Shown: positions 1 through 8,704 of the stretch, one piece after another
Numbering within the stretch: position 1 is the first letter of the stretch
Layout of the letters: every line of letters begins with the position of its first letter
Origin: CAYNRA01 sp964399465
GTDB taxonomy: Bacteria > Bacteroidota > Bacteroidia > Cytophagales > Spirosomataceae
Direction: 5' to 3'
Assembly (NCBI GenBank): GCA_964399465.1
Contig: CAYNRA010000002.1
Coordinates: forward strand, 21,837 to 85,836
DNA length: 64,000 nt
Notes under the pieces: model-generated
Database searches by the model: none
What the model saw: the letters and a program-made list of their open reading frames with translations, nothing else
What the model was told of the DNA's origin: nothing
Translations under genes and position numbers: made by a program

Positions 1-10
1 AATATGCCAC

Positions 11-44
11 TTGAAAGCAGAAGAATAGCCACTTCTGCTTTCAA
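11..44. terminator. Perfect 13-bp hairpin at window start
   Basis: Arms at 11-23 and 32-44 are exact inverted complements around an 8-nt loop. It precedes the yifB gene and probably ends a transcript entering from outside the window, although no strong T-run follows it. Confidence 0.5.
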
Positions 45-72
45 TATTTACTAAAATTAATCAATTGAAATT

Positions 73-1614
73 ATGTTAGCCACAACGTATGGAGCTGCTG
101 TTTTTGGTGTAAGTGCTGCCTTAATTACAGTAGAAGTAAGTGTTATTCAAGGAATTGGACTGAGTGTCGTAGGATTGCCTGATAGTGCGGTGAAAGAAAG
201 TTTACAACGGATTGACGCCGCCTTAAAAAACACAGGTTACCAACCGAACCGACATAAAACAATCATTAATCTTGCCCCTGCTGATGTTCGCAAAGAAGGT
301 TCGTCATACGATTTACCCATTGCGCTTTGCTTGGTTGCCATGGCAGGGAAACTCACGTTTACACGTTCATTAGCAGATTACGTCATTTTAGGTGAATTAT
401 CTTTGGACGGCAAACTGCGCCCGATTCGAGGTGTTTTACCTATCGCGATCGAAGCCCGAAGTAACCGTTTAAAAGGTTTTATTCTTCCGAAGGAAAACGC
501 AAGCGAAGCCTCGATTGTTAATAACTTAGATGTGATTGGTGTGGAAACCTTGGAAGAAGCCGTTGAGTTTTTCACGGGGGAGCGAGAAATCACCCCTTTG
601 GTAACAGATACACGGGAGTTATTTTTCCACAGTCATTCAGAATATGAGGCTGATTTTTCACACGTTCAAGGGCAAGAAAACATCAAAAGAGCTTTAGAAA
701 TAACGGCTGCAGGTGGGCATAATGCCATCATGATTGGCCCTCCTGGGGCGGGTAAAACCATGTTAGCCAAACGACTACCTTCCATTTTACCTCCGTTGAC
801 ACTCATGGAAGCCCTAGAAACAACCAAAATTCACTCCGTAGCAGGGAAATTAGACACACGGGCAACGTTGATAGCAAGACGCCCGTTCCGAAATCCACAT
901 CATACGATTTCAGATGCTGCGTTGGTTGGTGGAGGAAGTTACCCACAACCCGGAGAAATTTCATTGGCTCACAATGGTGTTTTATTTCTTGACGAGCTTC
1001 CTGAGTTTAAGAGAACCGTTCTGGAAGTCATGCGCCAACCTCTAGAAGAACGAAAAGTAGTTATTTCCCGCACACGAATGGCAGTGGAGTTCCCAGCAAG
1101 TTTTATGCTAATTGCCTCTATGAATCCATGTCCTTGCGGATATTACAATCATCCAGAAAAAGAATGTACCTGTCCACCAGGAACAGTAGAGAAATACCTA
1201 AACCGGATTTCGGGTCCACTCTTAGACCGGATTGACCTACACGTAGAAGTAACACCTGTTAGTTTTGATGAAATAGCTTCTCGAAGAAAAAATGAGACAT
1301 CCGCAGAGATTCGAGAACGGGTTGTTCGAGCAAGAGATATTCAGACAGAGCGTTTCAAAAATTATCCGACGATTCATTCCAATGCACTAATGCCTGCGGA
1401 AATGGTCAAGGATATTTGTGTGATTAATGAGGCAGGAAAGATATTACTCAAACGAGCGATGGAGAAGATGGGACTTTCAGCCCGTGCATATGACCGAATA
1501 TTGAAAGTATCCAGAACAATAGCTGATTTGGCAGGTACAGAGGAAATTCGAATCGAACACTTAGCCGAGGCTATCCAATATCGAAGTCTAGATAGGGAGA
1601 ATTGGGCAGGGTAA
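73..1614 (+). CDS. YifB/ComM family Mg-chelatase-like AAA+ ATPase
   Basis: This 513-residue protein is a full-length member of the ComM/YifB family. Homologues are hexameric AAA+ helicase-like ATPases; in naturally competent bacteria ComM promotes branch migration during integration of transforming DNA. The N-terminal third is the ChlI/Lon-protease-like fold (residues about 1-170). A Walker A motif GPPGAGKT lies at 222-229, a Walker B with the sequence FLDELPEF near 300, and a cysteine cluster (NPCPCG, then CTC) follows near 350, as is usual for the family. The Mg-chelatase C-terminal domain ends the protein. The ATG start gives the canonical N-terminus. It is monocistronic and is followed by a strong bidirectional terminator. 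Confidence 0.93.
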   Translation: MLATTYGAAVFGVSAALITVEVSVIQGIGLSVVGLPDSAVKESLQRIDAALKNTGYQPNRHKTIINLAPADVRKEGSSYDLPIALCLVAMAGKLTFTRSLADYVILGELSLDGKLRPIRGVLPIAIEARSNRLKGFILPKENASEASIVNNLDVIGVETLEEAVEFFTGEREITPLVTDTRELFFHSHSEYEADFSHVQGQENIKRALEITAAGGHNAIMIGPPGAGKTMLAKRLPSILPPLTLMEALETTKIHSVAGKLDTRATLIARRPFRNPHHTISDAALVGGGSYPQPGEISLAHNGVLFLDELPEFKRTVLEVMRQPLEERKVVISRTRMAVEFPASFMLIASMNPCPCGYYNHPEKECTCPPGTVEKYLNRISGPLLDRIDLHVEVTPVSFDEIASRRKNETSAEIRERVVRARDIQTERFKNYPTIHSNALMPAEMVKDICVINEAGKILLKRAMEKMGLSARAYDRILKVSRTIADLAGTEEIRIEHLAEAIQYRSLDRENWAG

Positions 1615-1639
1615 GAAGACCTTGCTAATTATCCAAAGA

Positions 1640-1676
1640 AAATGGGTCACTCGACATACTGTTGAGTGACCCATTT
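1640..1676. terminator. Bidirectional terminator between yifB and collagen-like gene
   Basis: Arms 1640-1652 and 1664-1676 are perfect 13-bp complements with an A-rich left flank and a T-rich right flank. They serve the two convergent genes on either side. Confidence 0.85.
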
Positions 1677-1699
1677 GTTTGTATTACTTTGACAGTAGA

Positions 1700-2323
1700 T
1701 TAGAAACTTCCGTTTGCAAAATCCATTACTTCCGTCAAGTTGTTCAAATCAACACCATTTGCTCTCATTGCAGAAGCCAATGTTTGTTGGATGATGATAT
1801 AACGTACTTCCAAATCACCCGCTGGAGCAAAAGTAGTTTCTCCACCGAACAATTGTGTTTGAGCACGGTAATAGAATTCTACTTGACCAGTTTGATAAGC
1901 GAAGTTCAAACGCTCAACAGAACCATCGATATCTTTTGTAAAAAATACAGGTAATGCTAACCATTTCTCACCAGATTTGATATAACCTATAGCTACTTTA
2001 TCAGCTGTAAGTTCTGCATTATCAAATTTAACAGCACCCCAAGTACTTGTTGTTGTTGATCCAACTCCAGCTACCTCTGTTTTAGTCCATTGTCCAGGAG
2101 TAACAGTAGCCGTGAACGAACGAACGTTTGCATTTCCATTTTGACCAGCAGGACCAGCAGGACCAGCAGGACCTGTAGGGCCAACTGCACCTGTAGGACC
2201 AGCAGGACCTGTAGGACCAGCAGGACCGATGTCTCCTTGATCGCCTTTTTCACCTTTACAAGACCACATAGCCACAGACGCCGAAAGAGCTACTACAGAG
2301 AAAAGTCTAACTAATTTGTTCAT
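1700..2323 (-). CDS. Collagen-like triplet-repeat lipoprotein
   Basis: The protein has 207 residues from the ATG at 2323. A further upstream in-frame start would put about 24 residues before an obvious lipoprotein signal peptide and would overlap the predicted promoter. The lipobox AMWSC gives an acylated Cys near residue 23, so the protein is probably anchored in a membrane facing the periplasm or surface. Immediately after it comes a short run of Gly-X-Y triplets dominated by GPT, GPA and GPAG, followed by a roughly 150-residue beta-rich domain that I do not recognise. Bacterial collagen-like proteins with such N-terminal stalks are usually cell-envelope proteins. The triplet-encoding DNA is itself repetitive and could vary in length by slippage. 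Function unknown. Confidence 0.8.
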   Translation of the reverse strand: MNKLVRLFSVVALSASVAMWSCKGEKGDQGDIGPAGPTGPAGPTGAVGPTGPAGPAGPAGQNGNANVRSFTATVTPGQWTKTEVAGVGSTTTSTWGAVKFDNAELTADKVAIGYIKSGEKWLALPVFFTKDIDGSVERLNFAYQTGQVEFYYRAQTQLFGGETTFAPAGDLEVRYIIIQQTLASAMRANGVDLNNLTEVMDFANGSF

Positions 2324-2364
2324 AATAAATAATTTTTGTTTTGTAATGACCTCAAGATTTCTAG

Positions 2365-2395
2365 CAATATTATCCAAATTGTGACAACTTTGCAA
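2365..2395 (-). promoter_or_regulatory. Predicted Bacteroidota promoter of the collagen-like gene
   Basis: On the minus strand a TTG at 2395-2393 is followed after 20 bp by TAATATTG at 2372-2365, a 7/8 match to TAnnTTTG. This is about 42 bp upstream of the start codon. It supports the shorter start at 2323. Confidence 0.5.
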
Positions 2396-2452
2396 GTTGC
2401 TTTAAGAGTTTATTTATTTTACGGTTAAAAAATACAATTTAATTTCAATAGT

Positions 2453-2929
2453 ATGCAAAGCCCTGATTCTATCGCCGCTGTCGCCGAATTTCACGCTACG
2501 TTTCAGCACCCCATTTTAACGCACCCACAAATTCCTGCATCTGAAAGAGCAGCCCTTCGTGTTTCTCTTCTTAAAGAAGAACTAACCGAATTTGAAGAAG
2601 CCATTCAAGCCAATGATATCGTGGAAGCTGCAGATGCACTCTGTGATCTACAATATGTTTTGATAGGTGCTGTATTAGAGTTTGGACTCACGGACAGCTT
2701 TAAAGAACTCTTTGATGAAGTCCAACGCTCCAACATGAGCAAAGCGTGTAACTCCGAACAGGAAGCAATAGATACTGTAGCTCATTACGAAGCAAAAGGT
2801 ACTCCTTGCTACTACCAAAAAGACGGAGAAAAATACCTTGTTTTTCGAACCAAAGATAACAAAACCCTTAAAAACGTCTATTATTCACCCGCTGATTTGA
2901 AAAAAATCATCGAAAAATACAAACGTTAA
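2453..2929 (+). CDS. MazG-like / PRA-PH fold nucleoside triphosphate pyrophosphohydrolase
   Basis: This 158-residue protein carries the all-alpha NTP pyrophosphatase signature: KEELTEFEEAI followed by DIVEAADALCDLQYV (residues about 40-70). The acidic ExxE and ExxD residues would bind Mg2+. Such proteins hydrolyse (d)NTPs or phosphoribosyl-ATP to monophosphates, but it is not clearly HisE because no histidine genes are near. The C-terminal 50 residues (YYQKDGEKYLVFR) are a small extension found in phage-type and Bacteroidota homologues. It ends two bases before the start of the peptidase T gene, so the two are probably co-transcribed. Confidence 0.75.
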   Translation: MQSPDSIAAVAEFHATFQHPILTHPQIPASERAALRVSLLKEELTEFEEAIQANDIVEAADALCDLQYVLIGAVLEFGLTDSFKELFDEVQRSNMSKACNSEQEAIDTVAHYEAKGTPCYYQKDGEKYLVFRTKDNKTLKNVYYSPADLKKIIEKYKR

Positions 2930-2931
2930 AC

Positions 2932-4197
2932 ATGACTAACGGCCTTTCTTTCTTACAAAAAGAAATTATTCATCGCTTCGTTGAATATGTAAAGATAGAT
3001 ACCCAATCTGACCCACACGCAACTTGTTTTCCGTCCACCGAAAAGCAAAAAGACATTGCTCGTCTCCTTGTAAAAGAGTTGCACGAATTAGGAGTTTCAG
3101 ATGCACACATGGATGAATACGGATATGTATACGCTACCTTACCAAGTAATGTAAAGCACGATACCCCAACTATTTGTTTTTGTGCGCACATGGATACAGC
3201 CCCAGATTGCTCAGGAACAAACGTCAAACCCATTTTGCATACGCAATGGGATGGCTCCCCCATTATTCTACCAGATGACCCTACCCAACAAATCCGTTTG
3301 GAAGAACATCCTGATTTAAAACACCAAATCGGGAATGATATCTTTACAGCAAGTGGAACTACTCTATTAGGTGCAGATAATAAAGCAGGAATTACCGCAA
3401 TTATGGCGGCAGTTGCTTATTGGCAGACACATCCCAGAACCCCACACGGAACTATCAAAATTGTATTTACTCCAGACGAAGAAGTAGGACGCGGAACCGA
3501 AAAAATCGACTTGGAAAAACTAGCAGCTGATTATGCTTATACCATCGACGGAGAAACACTGGGCTCTATTGAAAATGAAACTTTCTCTGCGGACGGTGCC
3601 ACCATACGAATACAGGGTGTAAGTACCCATCCCGGATTTGCTAAAAATACTCTCGTTAATGCCATCAAAATAGCGGCAGAAATCCTTTCATTACTTCCAC
3701 AAGACAAATATTCACCTGAAACAACAGAATTAAAAGAAGGATTTATACATCCCGTAGCGATTACCGGCGGACAAGAAGAGGCGCGAATCGACTTTATTCT
3801 TCGGGATTTTACCAATGAAGGACTTCTTGCATATAGACAAATGCTTCTGCAACTCTGTGAAATAGTACAAAAAAAGTATCCAAAAGCGCATATTGATATT
3901 GTATTTCAAGAACAATACAGAAATATGAAAGACGTCCTAGATCAACATCCTTTGGTGGTAGAATTAGCTGTCCAAGCGATTCGCGATGTAGGACTTTCCC
4001 CCAAATTACAATCAATACGTGGAGGAACGGATGGATCACGATTATCATTTATGGGCCTTCCTTGTCCGAATATTTTTGCAGGCGAACATGCATTTCACTC
4101 CAAGTTGGAGTGGGTTTCTGTACAAGATATGGAGAAGTCTGCTGAAGTCATCTTGCAATTGGCACGACTTTGGTCAAACGAATCCACTCAAAAATAG
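2932..4197 (+). CDS. pepT: Peptidase T (tripeptide aminopeptidase)
   Basis: The protein is 421 residues, close to the usual size of the M20B peptidase T family, a cytosolic di-zinc enzyme that removes N-terminal residues from tripeptides. Metal ligands are visible: H86 and D88 in CAHMDTA, D149 in GADNKAG, E183/E184 in PDEEVGRG, and a late His in GEHAFHSKLEW. The RGGTDGSRLS substrate-site motif is also intact. It follows the MazG-like gene with a 2-bp gap and precedes yggS by 32 bp, suggesting one transcript. Confidence 0.95.
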   Translation: MTNGLSFLQKEIIHRFVEYVKIDTQSDPHATCFPSTEKQKDIARLLVKELHELGVSDAHMDEYGYVYATLPSNVKHDTPTICFCAHMDTAPDCSGTNVKPILHTQWDGSPIILPDDPTQQIRLEEHPDLKHQIGNDIFTASGTTLLGADNKAGITAIMAAVAYWQTHPRTPHGTIKIVFTPDEEVGRGTEKIDLEKLAADYAYTIDGETLGSIENETFSADGATIRIQGVSTHPGFAKNTLVNAIKIAAEILSLLPQDKYSPETTELKEGFIHPVAITGGQEEARIDFILRDFTNEGLLAYRQMLLQLCEIVQKKYPKAHIDIVFQEQYRNMKDVLDQHPLVVELAVQAIRDVGLSPKLQSIRGGTDGSRLSFMGLPCPNIFAGEHAFHSKLEWVSVQDMEKSAEVILQLARLWSNESTQK

Positions 4198-4229
4198 GTT
4201 TACACATCTAATCATTTTCATTCAAAAAT

Positions 4230-4901
4230 ATGCATCCGATTGTTCAGAATATCCAAGCCATTGAGAAACAATTAGTGGGAACGAATGTCAAATTAATTGC
4301 TGTATCAAAAAAGAAACCAGCAAGTGACTTACTTCTAGCCTACGAAGCTGGTTTTAAACGATTTGGAGAAAATTATGTCCAAGAATTAGTAGATAAACAA
4401 GCGATTCTACCCCAAGATATTGAGTGGCATTTCATTGGTCATTTACAAAGCAATAAAGTAAAGTACATTGCTCCTTTTGTCTCATTTATTCATTCGGTAG
4501 ATAGCTTCAAACTGTTGCAAGAAATCAATAAGCAAGCCGCTAAATATCAACGCATTATCCCCTGCTTATTACAAGTTCATATTGCCCAAGAAGACACAAA
4601 AACGGGGCTATCCGAAGAGGAACTTTTTGCAATTTGCCAAGGAGATGAATTAGCGCAACTTGCCCATGTTTCAGTACGAGGACTCATGGGGATGAGCACA
4701 TTTACAGAAGATGAAACGATTATTCGGGAGGAATTTAGACGACTAAAATCACTCTTCGATACAGCCTCGACTTTTTCACTTCCAGCCAACTGTGTTATGC
4801 AAGAAATCTCTATGGGGATGAGCGGAGATTGGCCTATTGCCATAAGCGAAGGTAGTACATTTATCCGCGTAGGCAGCGCTATTTTTGGCGAAAGAATCTA
4901 A
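4230..4901 (+). CDS. YggS family pyridoxal phosphate homeostasis protein
   Basis: The 223-residue product is a PLP-binding alanine-racemase-fold protein of the YggS/PROSC family, which buffers free PLP and affects amino-acid metabolism. The PLP lysine lies in LIAVSKKKPA near residue 26. Family motifs FGENYVQE, WHFIGHLQSNK, SVDS and the phosphate-binding MSMGMSGDWPIAI equivalent (ISMGMSGDWPIA), ending in VRVG-like IRVGSAIFGER, are all present. Its position after pepT is consistent with housekeeping. Confidence 0.93.
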   Translation: MHPIVQNIQAIEKQLVGTNVKLIAVSKKKPASDLLLAYEAGFKRFGENYVQELVDKQAILPQDIEWHFIGHLQSNKVKYIAPFVSFIHSVDSFKLLQEINKQAAKYQRIIPCLLQVHIAQEDTKTGLSEEELFAICQGDELAQLAHVSVRGLMGMSTFTEDETIIREEFRRLKSLFDTASTFSLPANCVMQEISMGMSGDWPIAISEGSTFIRVGSAIFGERI

Positions 4902-4928
4902 TTAATACACTTAAAAAATACATAAATC

Positions 4929-5300
4929 ATGAATAAATTATTTCTGTTATCTGGCTCATTTGTTGGTATGTTGGGTGTTATGATTGGTGCGTTTGGTGCT
5001 CATGCACTCAAGGCAATGTTGCAAGCAACCCAAACTACAGAGACCTTTGAAACAGCCGTAAAATACCAATTTTACCATGCCATAGCTTTGTTAATTGTGG
5101 GTATTTTGGGAAAAGATTTTCAGGCAAAAACCCTGGATTACAGCGGATATGCCTTTCTTGTAGGCGCTATCATTTTTTCTGGAAGTCTCTACTTGATTTG
5201 TTTCACGGGTATAAAAGCATTTGGAGCAATTGCACCTATTGGCGGTACATTACTCGTGGCAGGATGGGCACTTTTATTCTGGACTATTTGGAAAGGCTAA
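4929..5300 (+). CDS. DUF423 small membrane protein (YgdD/TMEM256 family)
   Basis: This is a 123-residue integral membrane protein with four hydrophobic segments (about 5-27, 46-62, 70-90 and 96-118). The N-terminal GAFGAHALK motif and YHAIALL motif are diagnostic of DUF423. Function is not known. It starts 27 bp after yggS and its last four bases overlap the end of the convergent SprT-like gene. Confidence 0.9.
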   Translation: MNKLFLLSGSFVGMLGVMIGAFGAHALKAMLQATQTTETFETAVKYQFYHAIALLIVGILGKDFQAKTLDYSGYAFLVGAIIFSGSLYLICFTGIKAFGAIAPIGGTLLVAGWALLFWTIWKG

Positions 5301-5932
5301 TTTTCAATGATATCTACTTCTGCACGGAGTGAAATAAGGTATTTTTCCTGTGTCGGTATTTCCTCACATAAAGCACGTGTTCTTTTGGTACCTATTTTCT
5401 TGAATAACCGATTTTTAAGTTTGAAAACCGTACCTACCTGGACATCTTCTAATGCAAAAAATAGCTTATCTATCAAATCAATATCCCCTGATTCTCTTCG
5501 AAATGCTTTCTGCAACAGAGCATCTCGCCCTGAAGAAGCTGGTGGATTTTGAAGATGTTGCACCAAAATCGGAAATATGTAGGAAGGAATAATCTGCTCG
5601 TTTAAAACAGGAATCATCAGCTTTTTAAACATCGTTTTCCACTCATTCCCGTGTGGGAGCACTTTTTTTCGTGTCTTAAATGCCTGTTCATACACCCGTT
5701 GATGCGCGACTTCGTGTAGGTATGTCAACAAAAAATGGGTCGTGCTTAAGTTACTATTCAACCGAATGTGGTGATGTTGGTTTCGATATGTATAATTCCC
5801 ATAGCACGACTTACGCGGTGGCGTAACTGTAAATGAAAACGGCAGTTCTTTCCATAACTCAACAAGATACGGAACAGCATCTTTGTGCACGTGTCTTATC
5901 AATATCTCTTCTAATTTTTTATCTTTACTCAT
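5297..5932 (-). CDS. SprT-like zinc metalloprotein
   Basis: The 211-residue protein (ATG at 5932; an in-frame TTG eight codons upstream is less likely) shows the SprT-like fold. HEVAH at residues 73-77 gives the HExxH zinc motif and H94 in LPHGNEW is the third ligand, matching the family's HExxH...HGxxW pattern. Eukaryotic SprT relatives (Spartan) degrade DNA-protein crosslinks, but no activity is established for the bacterial ones. The C-terminal half (KVGTVFKLKNRLFKKIGTKRTR-like) is basic and could contact nucleic acid. It lies convergent to the DUF423 gene with a 4-bp overlap and divergent from ruvX. Confidence 0.85.
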   Translation of the reverse strand: MSKDKKLEEILIRHVHKDAVPYLVELWKELPFSFTVTPPRKSCYGNYTYRNQHHHIRLNSNLSTTHFLLTYLHEVAHQRVYEQAFKTRKKVLPHGNEWKTMFKKLMIPVLNEQIIPSYIFPILVQHLQNPPASSGRDALLQKAFRRESGDIDLIDKLFFALEDVQVGTVFKLKNRLFKKIGTKRTRALCEEIPTQEKYLISLRAEVDIIEN

Positions 5933-5990
5933 CGTGAAGCATGTATAATTCACCAAATTTACCGACTTTACTCAAACAAATTCTTTTTCA

Positions 5991-6413
5991 ATGCCTAGAA
6001 TTATTGCCTTAGATTACGGAGCAAAACGCACAGGAATTGCTGTAACAGACCCACTAAAAATTATTGCCTCCGCCTTAACGACCGTCGAAACAAAGAATCT
6101 GTTCGTATTTCTCACGAATTATTTCGCGACAGAACAAGTGGAAGCACTGGTCATTGGATTTCCTACACACCTTGACGGAAACGATACCCACAGCACGCCA
6201 CTTATTCGTACATTCATCAGCCAATGCAAAGAAAAATTCCCAGATTTACCAATTCACTTAATGGACGAGCGGTTCACTTCTAAACTAGCAGTTCAAGCGA
6301 TGATTGCCGGTGGTATGAAAAAAAAAGATAGACAAATAAAGGGAAATGTGGATCAAATAAGTGCGGTTATTATTCTTCAAGATTTTATGCGAAATCCAAC
6401 GCCTACTTGTTGA
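5991..6413 (+). CDS. ruvX: Putative Holliday junction resolvase RuvX/YqgF
   Basis: The 140-residue protein has the RNase H-like fold of YqgF: LDYGAKRTGIAVTDP at the N-terminus with the first catalytic Asp, GFPTHLDG in the middle, and MDERFTSKLA with the conserved DER(F/L)T. YqgF proteins act in pre-16S rRNA 5' processing and have been proposed as Holliday junction resolvases. The 3' end overlaps the end of the convergent moeB-like gene by 37 bp, an unusually long tail-to-tail overlap. Confidence 0.93.
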   Translation: MPRIIALDYGAKRTGIAVTDPLKIIASALTTVETKNLFVFLTNYFATEQVEALVIGFPTHLDGNDTHSTPLIRTFISQCKEKFPDLPIHLMDERFTSKLAVQAMIAGGMKKKDRQIKGNVDQISAVIILQDFMRNPTPTC

Positions 6414-7474
6414 ATACCACCTTGCAGAGAATACACATTCGTCCAACCTTCGTTCATTAATTTTTGCACAGCCTGCCTACTTCGCGCACCTGATAAGCAG
6501 TGCAAAACGACGGGTTTATCTCTGTCAATCTTAGCTAAATTTTCTTCTATTTTAGCGAGAGGAATGAGTGTGCCGCCGAGATGTTCGGACGCGTATTCCT
6601 CTTCCGTACGAACATCAATCAACTGGAAATCAACTCCTTGTTTTTTCCAAACTTGTAGCTCGTCCCAAGTTATTTCAGAGACGATGCTTGAACGACAAAA
6701 AGCCTCGTAATCAATTAATTCTGCCACGGGTTTTCTATCTAAATCACGTGGAATTTTAACTTTCCGAAAAGACATAGACAGCGTTTCTACTAAGAGGAGC
6801 TCTCCGTCCAATACTTCCCCTATTCCCGTCAGGATCTTGATTGCCTCTGTAGCTTGAAGTGTGCCAATGAGCCCAGCCATCACGCCCAAAACTCCAGCTT
6901 CTACACAGTTAGGTGCAAGATCCTCGGGCGGCGGTGATGGAAACATATCCCTGTATGATACATTTCTTTGGTAATTAAAAACAGCAACTTGCCCTTCAAA
7001 ACGATAAATAGCACCATATACCCACGGTTTTTTCGCTAAAAAGCACGCATCATTGACCAAATACCGCGTCGGAAAATTATCCGATCCATCAATAACTAAA
7101 TCAAACTTTTGGATAATGGATACAGCATTTTGTGCGGTTAATCTTTCTGGAAACGGTATAATGGTAATTTCGGGATTTAATGATTTCAACGTTTCTACGG
7201 CATGTACCAACTTATCTTCTCCTACCTGATTCGCCCGATATAAAATCTGTCGTTGAAGATTACTTATGTCAATTTGGTCATTTTCTATCAAACCCAATGT
7301 ACCTATGCCTGCCGCTACCAAATACAAAGAAATCGGGCTACCTAAGCCTCCACAACCCACGAGTAAAACACGTGCATTTTTTAAAATGAGTTGCTTTTCT
7401 AGGCCAAATTCCGGCATTTTGAGCTGCCGGTCGTACCTTAATTTCTCTGAAGATGTCAATGCGTTCTTATCCAT
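6377..7474 (-). CDS. moeB: MoeB/ThiF-type adenylyltransferase fused to rhodanese
   Basis: The 365-residue protein joins an E1-like ThiF domain (1-255) to a rhodanese domain (about 262-360). It would adenylate the C-terminal Gly-Gly of MoaD-like carriers and supply sulfur. Visible features are the nucleotide loop GCGGLGSP (40-47), the conserved Cys C190 in PNCVEAG and the rhodanese persulfide Cys C326 in HCLSGARS. The two CxxC zinc pairs of E. coli MoeB are absent: the first is replaced by SYRD (173-176), and no second pair appears before the linker. A matching MoaD/MoaE pair lies at 38.7-39.3 kb. The gene begins 10 bp after the esterase gene on the same strand. Confidence 0.88.
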   Translation of the reverse strand: MDKNALTSSEKLRYDRQLKMPEFGLEKQLILKNARVLLVGCGGLGSPISLYLVAAGIGTLGLIENDQIDISNLQRQILYRANQVGEDKLVHAVETLKSLNPEITIIPFPERLTAQNAVSIIQKFDLVIDGSDNFPTRYLVNDACFLAKKPWVYGAIYRFEGQVAVFNYQRNVSYRDMFPSPPPEDLAPNCVEAGVLGVMAGLIGTLQATEAIKILTGIGEVLDGELLLVETLSMSFRKVKIPRDLDRKPVAELIDYEAFCRSSIVSEITWDELQVWKKQGVDFQLIDVRTEEEYASEHLGGTLIPLAKIEENLAKIDRDKPVVLHCLSGARSRQAVQKLMNEGWTNVYSLQGGIQQVGVGFRIKS

Positions 7475-7484
7475 CGAATATCAT

Positions 7485-8582
7485 TTATGAACCAAATAAA
7501 TACGAAATTGCCTTCGGAAACTCCTGCCCCCATCTTTTCTCTTGATGCTCTCCTGTTAAATCAATAGACGTATGAATGTCTAGTTTTTTTGCATCAAACC
7601 CCTGATTTTCAATTGTTTCTCTTAATTTTTGAAGATTTGGCAACATATAATCACTCTCTTTTCCACCTGCATACAAATACATTTTCGTTTCTTGGGGGTG
7701 GAAAAACTCCATGGCATCAAAATAAATTTTAGATGATACCCAGAGCGACGGAGAAAAAACCAATAATCTACCAATGGTTTCTGGGTACATAAGTCCGGCA
7801 TAAATACTTACGAGCCCACCCATCGAGCTTCCTCCTACTCCTGTGAATACCCTTTCTGGTCGTGTCCTATACGCCATATCCACGAATGGCTTGAGTGTTC
7901 GAACGATAAAATTGGCGTATTTTTTTCCTTGTCCTTTGCCCTTTAATGTACTTTTATAGGGGGAATATTCTGTAAACCGGTCTTCATTCCCGTGCTCAAT
8001 GGCCACTACGATCACCTCTCCTTTTCCACTAGCCGCAAGCAAAGAAAGCCGTTTATCTATCTCCCAATTCCCGTACGATGATCCTTCTCCAAATAAGTTT
8101 TGGGCATCTTGCATATAAAGTACAGGATACCTTTTTGTAGGATTTTCGTAGTAATTATAAGGTAATAATACATGGATTTTTCGGGTTTTATTCAGTTGAG
8201 GTATATAGAAGTCCTCAGCAAGCAATTCCGAAATAGGAAGAAATTTTTTCAAAAAAGGAGTTTGTCCATGGCTTCTCCAGTTGGGTACAAAATCTGTGAT
8301 GGTTTGCTGTTTTGCATCTATTTTTCTATTTGCAGACGGATTTCCCAGCAAATCGAGTTCTACGTGTTCCCAGCCACCTTTGGTATATTTATACTCCAAC
8401 CCTTCTTTTAGCCATTTTCTAGGAAAATGATAGCTATATGTTGTTTCCGTTTGTCGTTTCATTTGGAAAGTAGCTGTGTCGGGATACCAATCACAAAAAC
8501 GACCTGACAAAAAAATAGGTCTATCGTCATTGATTGGAGTTTCTAATTCTATATATATTGTGCTCTCTTCGCGTACTATCAT
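7485..8582 (-). CDS. CBM48-like plus esterase D (alpha/beta hydrolase) protein
   Basis: The 365-residue protein has an N-terminal beta-sandwich resembling the glycogen-binding/CBM48 module (about 8-95, with LSGRFCDWYPD and a trailing EYKYTKGGWEHVE) followed by a putative esterase domain of the enterochelin-esterase/EstD family. The nucleophile is S253 in GSSMGG, and a C-terminal His lies in TGEHQEKRW. LPYNYYE and YMQDAQNLF match the family. There is no signal peptide, so it is probably cytosolic. The natural substrate cannot be told from the sequence; relatives hydrolyse siderophore, acetyl-xylan or feruloyl esters. Likely co-transcribed with the moeB-like gene downstream. Confidence 0.82.
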   Translation of the reverse strand: MIVREESTIYIELETPINDDRPIFLSGRFCDWYPDTATFQMKRQTETTYSYHFPRKWLKEGLEYKYTKGGWEHVELDLLGNPSANRKIDAKQQTITDFVPNWRSHGQTPFLKKFLPISELLAEDFYIPQLNKTRKIHVLLPYNYYENPTKRYPVLYMQDAQNLFGEGSSYGNWEIDKRLSLLAASGKGEVIVVAIEHGNEDRFTEYSPYKSTLKGKGQGKKYANFIVRTLKPFVDMAYRTRPERVFTGVGGSSMGGLVSIYAGLMYPETIGRLLVFSPSLWVSSKIYFDAMEFFHPQETKMYLYAGGKESDYMLPNLQKLRETIENQGFDAKKLDIHTSIDLTGEHQEKRWGQEFPKAISYLFGS

Positions 8583-8646
8583 TCTTTGATTGAATCCTAA
8601 TTAAACATCAAAAATACGCATTTATTTATCAGCATGACCTAAAAAC

Positions 8647-8685
8647 AAAAATGGTCGATTTCCCTCTCGAAAACCGACCATTTTT
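8647..8685. terminator. Terminator after DUF4097 gene
   Basis: Arms 8647-8657 and 8675-8685 pair perfectly over 11 bp, with a partial inner extension. On the minus strand the stem is followed by a T-rich tract, so it separates the DUF4097 gene from the esterase-moeB unit. Confidence 0.8.
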
Positions 8686-8704
8686 TACACTATTTTTTCC
8701 TTTC

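Noticed and set aside
2090..2314. Serine/threonine/arginine-rich ORF opposite the collagen-like gene
   Set aside because: It is the antisense reading of the repetitive Gly-Pro-Ala codons, a shadow frame.
2385..2399. Short palindrome CAACTT-TGC-AAGTTG as an operator
   Set aside because: It is only 6-bp arms and overlaps the -33 region of the predicted promoter; alone it is too weak to call.
5297..5956. TTG start for the SprT-like protein
   Set aside because: An ATG eight codons downstream gives a normal N-terminus; the TTG extension has no supporting features.
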